Part shown: positions 6,120-11,319 of the stretch, one piece after another
Numbering within the stretch: position 1 is the first letter of the stretch
How the letters are laid out: every line of letters starts with the position of its first letter
The notes under the pieces: generated by a model
Database searches by the model: none
Seen by the model: the letters and a program-made list of their open reading frames with translations, nothing else
Told to the model about the DNA's origin: nothing
Origin: Spirochaetales bacterium
GTDB taxonomy: Bacteria > Spirochaetota > Spirochaetia > DSM-27196 > SKKC01
Length of the DNA stretch: 11,319 nt
Assembly (NCBI GenBank): GCA_007121695.1
Contig: SKKC01000139.1
Span: forward strand, 1 to 11,319
Reading direction: 5' to 3'
Program-made: the position numbers and the translations under genes

Positions 6120-7304
6120 ATGCGTATCAGACAAGCTCTCGTGGCGCTCGCGGCGCTGCTGTCAACGTATGCCATTCCGGCGACGGCCCTCGATCTGACA
6201 GGAACGGATCTTGCTATTCGCATGATCGAGGGCGGCTACATTCTGTCGGTGCGCGCGGTGCCGGGGATCGCGTCGGTGCTTCTGACAGAGTCAACCGAAG
6301 ATCCCGAGCGGCAGGCTGCCTCGTTCGCGCTTCGAAGCCCTGTCGACCATCCGCTGTTGAACGGCGAACAGCGCCTTCTGAACGGCGAAGTGCTCGACGA
6401 ATCAGGGACCGCCCGGTCAATAATCTCTTCTACCGTGCGTTCTCACGATCGTCTCGGGGAAGCATTCGAGCTGTTTATTCCCGAAACCGTGGTCTACGGA
6501 TACCCGTGGTCACGCGAAGGGCAGATCGATGTCGGCGACGGCACCTGGCTGAGCGTACGCACCTTTGAGCTGCCCTACGGAAGCTACGACGGAGCATTTC
6601 GGGACAACCCCTTTCGCATGCGCGTAGCGCTCGTCGAGCGCCCACCGGAGCCCGAACCCGAGCCCGAACCTGAACCCGAACCGGAGATTCGCGAGCGCAT
6701 TGTCGAACCGGTTCCCGAGGATCCCCGCCTTGACCAGGACGCAGTCCGGGAGTTCCAGCGTCTGGCTCGAGCCACGGACGGAGATGAACGCTACGTCCTC
6801 GATGCCGACGAGCTGATCGCAGCTGTTCTCGACCCCCTCGATACCGCCGGACCAGCTGCGGAAATTGTGCTCGTGGTCGATACGACGGGAAGCATGGGAA
6901 TCTGGGTCGATACGCTTCAGCAGGAGCTTCCCGCGGCGGTTGACCTGCTGTTCGATCGGATACCCGATCTGGCGGTTGGCATAACGCTGTTCAAGGACTA
7001 CTTCTCCGTCTACCTCAACAGGGTGCTGCCATTCAGGCACGAGGCGGAAGAGGTCCGCGAGGTGCTGGAAAACGTATCTGTCGGTGGCGGCGGAGACATA
7101 CCCGAGGCGGTGCACGAAGCGCTGTACGCGGCGCTTCACGGATACGACTGGGAAACAGACGAACGCCACATAGTGCTTATCGGAGACGCTCCCCCGCACG
7201 CGATTCCACGGGGAAGAATCACCTTCGAACGCGTTGTCGAATCGGCCTTCGAGTTTGGCGTGAGAATACACACCATACTGCTGCCGCCCGATCGGCAGCG
7301 TTAA
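6120..7304 (+). CDS. Exported von Willebrand factor A domain protein with Glu-Pro linker
   Basis: This is a 394-residue secreted or periplasmic protein. Residues 1-23 form a signal peptide (RIRQALVALAALLSTYAIPATA, cleavage near Ala23). Residues about 24-175 are a domain I do not recognise, ending in a FRDNPFRMRVALV strand. A rigid linker of seven Glu alternating with Pro spans residues 177-189. Residues about 250-390 form a VWA domain. The MIDAS metal site reads DTTGSM (Asp254), GGGGDIPEA (Asp326) and IGDAPPH (Asp356). The GGGDxPEA, tryptophan and DAPPH combination is typical of the VWA subfamily seen in hemicentin and Dictyostelium vwkA. The metal site appears intact, so it probably binds a protein ligand through a divalent cation. 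The frame is open from 5982, but ATG 6120 begins the signal peptide. No good Shine-Dalgarno is visible. It converges on the next gene with 3 nt between the stops. Confidence 0.88.
   Translation: MRIRQALVALAALLSTYAIPATALDLTGTDLAIRMIEGGYILSVRAVPGIASVLLTESTEDPERQAASFALRSPVDHPLLNGEQRLLNGEVLDESGTARSIISSTVRSHDRLGEAFELFIPETVVYGYPWSREGQIDVGDGTWLSVRTFELPYGSYDGAFRDNPFRMRVALVERPPEPEPEPEPEPEPEIRERIVEPVPEDPRLDQDAVREFQRLARATDGDERYVLDADELIAAVLDPLDTAGPAAEIVLVVDTTGSMGIWVDTLQQELPAAVDLLFDRIPDLAVGITLFKDYFSVYLNRVLPFRHEAEEVREVLENVSVGGGGDIPEAVHEALYAALHGYDWETDERHIVLIGDAPPHAIPRGRITFERVVESAFEFGVRIHTILLPPDRQR
6642..6686 (+). repeat. Six-base tandem repeat encoding a Glu-Pro linker
   Basis: Degenerate hexamer units of the form GAR-CCN repeat about six times, encoding Pro-Pro followed by seven Glu alternating with Pro. 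Synonymous variation among units (gag/gaa, ccc/cct/ccg) suggests the repeat is old and maintained at protein level. Such linkers form extended, stiff spacers, as in TonB-type proteins. Confidence 0.8.
7280..7299. terminator. Hairpin at the vWA/TPR-lipoprotein convergent junction (possible bidirectional terminator)
   Basis: GCTGCCG (7280-7286) pairs perfectly with CGGCAGC (7293-7299) around the 6-nt loop CCCGAT, with a further T-G wobble on the plus strand. It lies in the last codons of the vWA gene and just past the stop of the opposing lipoprotein gene. Neither strand has a U-tract after the stem, so termination is only suggested by its place. Confidence 0.35.
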
Positions 7305-7307
7305 GAA

Positions 7308-7775
7308 TCAGGGAAGGTCGGGAGCCGGGGCGGGCGCGGGTGTCGGACTTTCTGCTGCGTCAGGAGCCGGCATGACGTCGGGTCCCTGTCCGGCTTCGAT
7401 GCGGTCGAGGAAGCGCTGCGAGAGAACCGGTGGCCACGGCGGCAGTTGTGCAGCTGCGGGCGTGTCGTAGCGCCGCATGACAGCTTCAAAGAACGGGCGC
7501 GCCTCTGCGAGATTGCCCTGACGATATGCGAGAAACCCGAGTTCGTACTCGGCTATAACCGCAACTTCGGGATTGTCGCCAAAGCGGTCGAGCGCCGTCT
7601 GGTAGTAGACTTCGGCCGCGCGAAAGTTACTCTGGTCCACCGCCTCCTGTGCCCGCTGGAAGAGTTCGGGCGCGGTCAGATCCTCCGGAATGTCCGTAGG
7701 CACGCTTGCACAACCAAAGATGAAAACCAGTGTTGCCCACGCGAGGGCTGCTCTTCGTACGTTCCGTGTGTTCAT
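7308..7775 (-). CDS. Small TPR-like lipoprotein
   Basis: This is a 155-residue lipoprotein. The N-terminus is a lipoprotein signal (MNTRNVRRA, then a hydrophobic stretch) ending at lipobox IFGC, with Cys22 the predicted lipidated residue. Residues about 33-100 contain two helical-hairpin repeats of the TPR type: ELFQRAQEAVDQSNFRAAEVYYQ and YELGFLAYRQGNLAEARPFF are the clearest helices, with the usual Ala/Gly/Tyr spacing. The arrangement recalls the periplasmic repeats of BamD/YfiO and YbgF-type proteins, but the chain is too short for BamD, and no partner gene is adjacent. The C-terminal 20 residues are Pro/Ala-rich (TPAPAPAPDLP) and probably disordered. It lies 75 nt downstream of hom on the same strand, with an extended -10 candidate in the gap. 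A GAGGT lies 13 nt before the ATG, farther than ideal. Its function is unknown; a scaffold role in the periplasm is an inference from the fold. Confidence 0.85.
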   Translation of the reverse strand: MNTRNVRRAALAWATLVFIFGCASVPTDIPEDLTAPELFQRAQEAVDQSNFRAAEVYYQTALDRFGDNPEVAVIAEYELGFLAYRQGNLAEARPFFEAVMRRYDTPAAAQLPPWPPVLSQRFLDRIEAGQGPDVMPAPDAAESPTPAPAPAPDLP

Positions 7776-7799
7776 GATGCAGTACTATACCTCAGGACT

Positions 7800-7808
7800 A
7801 TTGTATCA
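7800..7808 (-). promoter_or_regulatory. Candidate extended -10 promoter for the TPR-like lipoprotein
   Basis: The minus strand reads TGATACAAT, an extended -10 (TGn then TACAAT, 5 of 6). Transcription would start near 7792-7794, giving an 17-19 nt leader that just includes GAGGT. No -35 match is seen at the expected distance, as is often the case with extended -10 promoters. It would let the lipoprotein gene be transcribed independently of hom. Confidence 0.4.
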
Positions 7809-7850
7809 GACCAGGCAGGTCGATGTGCACCCGGGTCGGTCCACTGTCAG

Positions 7851-9167
7851 CTACTCCGGATGCTCGTCGATAATCGTAATCGGCCGCGGGGCCTGTTTCA
7901 CCGCTTCGAGGGCGGCGATCTGTGCGAGTGGTTCCGAAAGCGTTTCCTCGACCGTTCGGTGCAGGGTAATGACGACCTGTACGGGTTTCGGAGGTTGCTG
8001 CTCGTCGGACTCGGCCTGCATGACGCTTGCGATCGAAATGCCGTGATCGGAGAGGATCTTCGTTATGCGGGCGAGCGTACCAGGGGTGTCGTCCACGAGC
8101 ATGCGAAGGTAAAAACGGTGCTCGAGCCCTGCCGCGGGGACGTGCTGCAGCGCGTCGCTGCTGTCCCACGCGCAGGAGTGCTCGAACACAGGCGCATAGC
8201 AGCCGCGGGCGATCGTAACGATGTCGGCGATAATGCTCGCGCCGGTCGGGGCTCCGCCTGCGCCGCGGCCGTAGTACATGGTGTGACCCGAGACGTTCCC
8301 GTAGACACTCACCGCGTTGAACGGTCCCGAGACCCAGGCGAGCGGGTGCTCGCGGGAAATGAAGGCGGGGCGGACGAAGAGGCTTACCCCCGTGCCGTGG
8401 CGCATTGCGACCGCGAGCAGTTTGACTACGTAGCCGAGGCGGGCAGCGTGGGCAATATCTGCGCTGTCGAGGCTGTCGATACCGACGGTGGGAATATCGT
8501 CGGGGTGGACGGCCAGCCCGAACGCGAGGCGTGACAGTATGGCTATCTTGTGAGTGCTGTCGGTTCCATTGACGTCGAGGGTCGGATCTGCCTCCGCGTA
8601 GCCCTCGCGCTGAGCTTCGGCAAGCGCGTCTTCGTAACTCGACCCGTCCTGCACCATGCGGCTGAGAATGTAGTTACTTGTGCCGTTGACGATACCGAAC
8701 AGTGCGTCGATTCTGTTTGCCGCAAGGCCGTCGTATATGCTTCTGACAATGGGGATGCCGCCCGCGCAGGACGCCTCGAATGCGATGGTGACGCCCGCGT
8801 CCCGCGCCGCGGTGAACAGGCTGCTTCCGCGTTCTGCAATGAGCGCCTTGTTCGCCGTGACCACGTGCTTTCCGGCGGCTATCGCCGAACGGATAATTGC
8901 CTCCGCGGTATCCATTCCGCCGACCGTTTCGACGACTATATGCGTGTGTTCGTCCTGCAGCGCTGTCGATAGATCGGTGCGGAACAGGTCTTCCGGAAAC
9001 CCGTGCTCCCGGGCCGTCGCAAAGGTGCGGCTGACTATGCCGGTGAGTCGCAGCGACACGCCGCTGCGCGACCGTATGTGTTCTTGCTGGCTCAGCAGGG
9101 CGGCGACGGTGCCGCTGCCGACCGTTCCGCATCCTACCACGAGTACGCCTATCTCGGGGTTTTTCAT
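7851..9167 (-). CDS. hom: Homoserine dehydrogenase with C-terminal ACT domain
   Basis: Homoserine dehydrogenase reduces aspartate 4-semialdehyde to L-homoserine with NAD(P)H, the branch point towards threonine, methionine and isoleucine, in the cytoplasm. The 438 residues match the long, ACT-containing monofunctional form. The Rossmann motif is GCGTVG (Gly12-Gly17). TANKALIAE carries the conserved Lys107, and NGTSNYI and GYAEADPTLDVNGTDSTHKIAIL (bases about 8535-8600) carry the catalytic-core Asp and Lys207. Residues about 350-435 form an ACT domain (FYLRMLVDDTPGTLARITKIL), which in this family mediates feedback inhibition, usually by threonine. The chain is not fused to aspartokinase. The ATG has no Shine-Dalgarno, and a good promoter ends 9 nt before it, so the mRNA may be leaderless. 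thrB or thrC do not flank it; the gene is followed by an unrelated lipoprotein. Confidence 0.98.
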   Translation of the reverse strand: MKNPEIGVLVVGCGTVGSGTVAALLSQQEHIRSRSGVSLRLTGIVSRTFATAREHGFPEDLFRTDLSTALQDEHTHIVVETVGGMDTAEAIIRSAIAAGKHVVTANKALIAERGSSLFTAARDAGVTIAFEASCAGGIPIVRSIYDGLAANRIDALFGIVNGTSNYILSRMVQDGSSYEDALAEAQREGYAEADPTLDVNGTDSTHKIAILSRLAFGLAVHPDDIPTVGIDSLDSADIAHAARLGYVVKLLAVAMRHGTGVSLFVRPAFISREHPLAWVSGPFNAVSVYGNVSGHTMYYGRGAGGAPTGASIIADIVTIARGCYAPVFEHSCAWDSSDALQHVPAAGLEHRFYLRMLVDDTPGTLARITKILSDHGISIASVMQAESDEQQPPKPVQVVITLHRTVEETLSEPLAQIAALEAVKQAPRPITIIDEHPE

Positions 9168-9176
9168 ATGCGTTCG

Positions 9177-9205
9177 ATGCTACAGAGGCAAGGTCCCCGA
9201 GTCAA
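9177..9205 (-). promoter_or_regulatory. Candidate sigma-70 promoter for hom
   Basis: On the minus strand TTGACT (9205-9200, 5 of 6) and TAGCAT (9182-9177, 4 of 6) have an exact 17-nt spacer. Only 9 nt separate the -10 from the ATG at 9167, so transcription should start about 1-3 nt before the codon. Confidence 0.5.
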
Positions 9206-9233
9206 CCGAACGGTGCTGTCCGCCACCCTGGTG

Positions 9234-9245
9234 TTGGGTTCCCAA
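9234..9245. promoter_or_regulatory. Inverted repeat in the hom/FecR-like divergent region
   Basis: TTGGG and CCCAA form perfect 5-bp arms around TT. It lies 29 bp upstream of the hom -35 and 35 bp upstream of the GTG of the opposing gene, a reasonable place for an operator serving both directions. The remaining bases of the 113-bp region show no other clear signal. Confidence 0.3.
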
Positions 9246-9280
9246 TCAAGACCCTCATGTTTTGCTCCGATCATTAAGGT

Positions 9281-10252
9281 GTGAACAAGCCTCTGTATGC
9301 GCCTGCCTGTATCCTCCTGCTCCTGTGTCTCGCCACGGGCCTCCACGCGGTGCAGGTGCATTCACCTGCAGACGGTTTTTCGCTTCTACGCGAATCGCGT
9401 CCGTGGCTGCAGGACTTCCCGGCAGATGCAACGCTTCTTCCCCTCGATCTGGTTGCCACGCACGGGGACGAGGATCTGGTGCTCGGCGTCGCTGGGGCTA
9501 CCGTCGCGGTGGCTCCCGATTCACTGGTACTTCTGGTTGAGGTGCGCGACGAACTCTCGCGCATCCGTCTGCTGTACGGGTCCATGCAAGTACGGATGTC
9601 CGAGGAAACCGCGTCTTCCCGGCTTGTGGTCGAGCTATCCGACATAGCCGTGGATCTGTCGAGGGTGGACGCTGTAGTCACGTACAGTCACGCGAACGGA
9701 GGGAGCGTCCATGTTTCAGGCGGCATAGCCGAGGCGGTGCGCGCGCTTCCAGACGAGAGCGACGATGCTTCGGTCAGGGCTTTTGCGACGCCGCGACGGA
9801 CGCTCTACTACGCGCCCGAACAGGGTGTATTCTCCGCTGTTCCGCTGACACCTGTGGCCGCAGCCGAAACACCCGCGGGCGAGGAATTCCTGGCAGCGCT
9901 CGAGACGTTTCGCGCACGCTACGATACAGCCCGGATCTACCGCGATTTCTTTGACGAGGCCTTCGAGCGTGACCGTGCCGGGCTTCCGACCGGGGACGTA
10001 TCCGCATCTGCGGTTGACGCCGTGCGCGAGACGCTTGCTGCTTCGTACCCGCTGTTCGCGCTGTTTCATGACGCGCTTGGCCCGGACAGCGTCGTCGAGG
10101 CGCTTATGCGGCGTGTTCCCGCGCGGCCGTCGCCTGGCGGGACAGATTCGCCCGGGAGTCGTGCGCGCCAGGAGATAGCGCGTTTTTTCGAACGGTTTTC
10201 CGCTGTCGCCTACCAGGCGCGTATCGCCGGAGTATACACCGAAGCGCCCTAG
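9281..10252 (+). CDS. Exported FecR-like protein of unknown function
   Basis: This is a 323-residue exported protein starting at GTG. The signal peptide is short: NKP, then a Leu-rich core (ACILLLLCLATG) and cleavage near LHA, residue 23. Residues about 55-155 look like a FecR-type beta domain: alternating strands such as LVLGVAGATVAVAPDSLVLL, then IRLLYGSMQVRM, SRLVVELSDIAVDL and GGSVHVSGGIAEA. The pattern 'charged strand, G-x-hydrophobic, SxVxVxxG' is the usual FecR signature. The C-terminal third (about 200-320) is helical and unrecognised. No sigma factor, TonB receptor or FecI neighbour is present, so a transport-signalling role is not supported here; FecR-like domains also occur in stand-alone exported proteins. 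A TAA in frame at 9275 rules out an earlier start. AAGG at 9276-9279 is only 1 nt from the GTG, too close for normal pairing. Its stop shares CTAG with the opposing cheD. Confidence 0.75.
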   Translation: MNKPLYAPACILLLLCLATGLHAVQVHSPADGFSLLRESRPWLQDFPADATLLPLDLVATHGDEDLVLGVAGATVAVAPDSLVLLVEVRDELSRIRLLYGSMQVRMSEETASSRLVVELSDIAVDLSRVDAVVTYSHANGGSVHVSGGIAEAVRALPDESDDASVRAFATPRRTLYYAPEQGVFSAVPLTPVAAAETPAGEEFLAALETFRARYDTARIYRDFFDEAFERDRAGLPTGDVSASAVDAVRETLAASYPLFALFHDALGPDSVVEALMRRVPARPSPGGTDSPGSRARQEIARFFERFSAVAYQARIAGVYTEAP

Positions 10253-10261
10253 AACAGGGTG
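10245..10261 (+). terminator. Hairpin at the FecR-like/cheD convergent junction (weak terminator candidate)
   Basis: CGCCCT (10245-10250) pairs with AGGGTG (10256-10261) around AGAAC, six pairs including one G-U on the plus strand. It covers both stop codons. The following TCTTCCTGTTTC is only moderately T-rich. On the minus strand the G-U becomes a mismatch, leaving four pairs, so any effect should favour the plus-strand transcript. Confidence 0.3.
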
Positions 10262-10839
10262 ACATCTTCCTGTTTCGGTCGGATCGTCTGCAGCTTGGAC
10301 AGATATTCTTCTTCTTCGTGTTCGACTTCCGTTTTTACCGACCCGCCAAGGCGTTTCAGCAGTACCTTTGCGGTCTTCGGGAAAAAGAACACCTTTCGTG
10401 CCGCGACTCCACCAACATCCTGCGACTCTATCTGTATGCCTTCGGCCTTCAGAAATCCGAGGGCGAAGTCGATGTTGCTCTGGGGAATGGTCAGACCGTT
10501 CGTCGCCGGTTTCGACCGAAGTACCGAACCACCGCCGAAGACCTTCGCACGAAGGCGTTTGCGGTCGCATCCTGCTTTCAGAAGCCCGTTAATGAGCAGC
10601 TCCATGGCGAACATGCCGTATTTTCCGCTGCCGCTGAGGTAGTTATCGGGGCGATCGAGGTTTCCCGGCAGCATAAAGTGGTTCAGGCCACCGTATCCCG
10701 AGATGCGGTCGTACATGGCGACGGCTATGCAACTGCCGAGCACAGTCGCGATAATTTCGTCGTCGCCGGACACGAAATACTCCCCGGGGTGTATCGTAAC
10801 CATGCGTTTGCCGAACCTGGAATGTACATGCGTGAACAC
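10249..10839 (-). CDS. cheD: Chemoreceptor glutamine deamidase CheD
   Basis: CheD deamidates glutamines of chemoreceptors and, in several bacteria, is also controlled by the phosphatase CheC and influences receptor output. The chain is 196 residues, longer than the roughly 160 of the minimal enzyme. The catalytic core is intact: TIHPGEYFVS, then ATVLGSCIAV with nucleophile Cys37 and a Thr five residues before it, and GGLNHFMLP with His54, seventeen residues after the Cys as in Thermotoga CheD. YGMFAMELLINGLLKAGCDR and KVFGGGS follow. The extra C-terminal region is acidic (HEEEEYLS) and ends in EDVTLF. The start is GTG 10839; an ATG twelve codons later (10803) is an alternative, but would trim a plausible N-terminus. 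AAAGG lies 11 nt before the GTG. The upstream gene ends 17 nt before it, so the two are probably one operon. Confidence 0.95.
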   Translation of the reverse strand: MFTHVHSRFGKRMVTIHPGEYFVSGDDEIIATVLGSCIAVAMYDRISGYGGLNHFMLPGNLDRPDNYLSGSGKYGMFAMELLINGLLKAGCDRKRLRAKVFGGGSVLRSKPATNGLTIPQSNIDFALGFLKAEGIQIESQDVGGVAARKVFFFPKTAKVLLKRLGGSVKTEVEHEEEEYLSKLQTIRPKQEDVTLF

Positions 10840-10856
10840 TGGGGACGTTACCTTTC

Positions 10857-11319
10857 TTAAAAAAACGTTATATCGCCGGAGCCGACACCTTCTTCGATGT
10901 CCAGGCCGACGAGCTTTCCTGCTGAAGCCTTATGCGTAAATATAGTAAATCTTTCGATAATCGACTGCAGACGTTCGCTTTCAATAGTCCATTCGGTCAG
11001 GCCGTTTTGCTGTAGAATACGTTTGCGTTCCACTGCCGCCTGATCCCGCACGCTCAGCAGCGCGCTGCGAACCCGTTCGATTTCTTCGGCGAGCGACTCC
11101 AGCTGGGTGTAGTCGCGTTTTGATTCCTCGAACAGCGACAGGAAGTCGCTGGTGAACACCTCGTAATCGTTGACGCTCTGCATAAGCAGCCGCTGTGCGT
11201 CCTGAAATCGGTCGTAGCACCCGTGTATCCGTGTTGTAAACAGCCGGACCGACTGTATCTCCTCGTTCAGCACATTGCCGAAGCGGGCAAGCACTTCGTC
11301 TGCGACGTCCATGAAGGTC
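10857..11319 (-). CDS. Coiled-coil protein upstream of cheD (5' end probably outside the window)
   Basis: About 151-153 residues are visible. The first in-frame ATG is at 11312, with only 7 nt of sequence before it and no Shine-Dalgarno, and the frame stays open to the window edge, so the true start may lie outside. Almost the whole chain is predicted to be helical, with long stretches of heptad-like spacing (RFQDAQRLLMQSVNDYEVFT, DYTQLESLAEEIERVRSALL), consistent with coiled coil. There is no signal peptide, membrane segment or receptor signalling hairpin (no 'NLLALNAAIEAA'-type motif) in the visible part. The C-terminus is glycine-acidic (DIEEGVGSG) and ends DITFF, very like the EDVTLF end of cheD. 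Position suggests a chemotaxis role, possibly the tail of a receptor-like or scaffold protein, but that is an inference. Family not recognised. Confidence 0.75.
   Translation of the reverse strand, partial: TFMDVADEVLARFGNVLNEEIQSVRLFTTRIHGCYDRFQDAQRLLMQSVNDYEVFTSDFLSLFEESKRDYTQLESLAEEIERVRSALLSVRDQAAVERKRILQQNGLTEWTIESERLQSIIERFTIFTHKASAGKLVGLDIEEGVGSGDITFF

Noticed and set aside
7784..7789. TATAGT as a -10 giving a leaderless mRNA for the TPR-like lipoprotein
   Set aside because: No -35 lies at the expected distance, while the extended -10 TGATACAAT just upstream gives a leader that includes GAGGT; kept as the less likely alternative.
7811..7823. GACC-TGCCT-GGTC small stem in the hom/TPR-lipoprotein gap as a terminator
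   Set aside because: Only four base pairs and no U-tract; too weak to call.
7446..8534. 362-residue plus-strand open frame antisense to hom and the TPR-like lipoprotein
   Set aside because: It is a shadow of hom, whose frame carries all catalytic motifs; no start signal or domain in the shadow.
10857..10865. Run of T on the minus strand after TTAAG as a Rho-independent terminator
   Set aside because: The T-run encodes the Phe-Phe end of the coiled-coil protein and no stem precedes it; cheD follows 17 nt later.
10839..11319. Chemoreceptor signalling domain in the protein upstream of cheD
   Set aside because: The visible part lacks the conserved receptor hairpin tip, so receptor identity cannot be supported.

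Overview
The window looks like a stretch of chromosome from a GC-rich diderm bacterium. A spirochaete of the Spirochaeta/Alkalispirochaeta type is my best guess. The basis is inference: two lipoproteins and three proteins with ordinary signal peptides, a Crp-like protein with a spirochaete-style cyclic-nucleotide domain next to glmS, a CheD-type chemotaxis module, and a Big_5 plus lamin-tail-like lipoprotein. No rRNA or tRNA gene is present, so the taxonomy cannot be fixed here. Coding density is very high. No gene-free stretch exceeds 300 bases; the longest is the 113-bp divergent region at 9168-9280. I see no mobile element, CRISPR array or RNA gene.

Layout. 2-1608 (+): the 3' part of trpB, overlapped at ATGA by trpA, which is the end of a tryptophan operon. 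1647-1964 (+): a thioredoxin with a CMPC active site and its own promoter candidate. 1967-3064 (-): an exported lipoprotein with an SbsA-like Ig domain and a lamin-tail-like domain. 3145-5613 (+): a Crp/Fnr-like protein followed after 24 nt by glmS. 5567-7304 (+): two exported proteins of unknown role, the second a von Willebrand A protein with a Glu-Pro linker. 7308-9167 (-): homoserine dehydrogenase and a small TPR-like lipoprotein. 9281-10252 (+): an exported FecR-like protein. 10249-11319 (-): cheD preceded by a coiled-coil protein that runs off the window.

How the genes work together. Three biosynthetic functions are clear: tryptophan synthase, glucosamine-6-phosphate synthesis for the cell envelope, and the homoserine branch of the aspartate family. 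The remaining genes are mostly envelope proteins without a known role. The last two genes belong to chemotaxis, and both proteins end in the same short motif, D-[VI]-T-[LF]-F at the C-terminus, which suggests a shared docking partner.

Genome architecture is the most unusual aspect. All three convergent gene pairs meet with +2, +3 or -4 nt between them, and each junction carries a small hairpin over or beside the stop codons, without a U-tract. Two genes, trxA and hom, have sigma-70-like promoters placed so that their mRNAs would begin 1-3 nt before the start codon, and neither has a Shine-Dalgarno sequence. This suggests leaderless transcripts. No clearly novel multi-gene system was identified.
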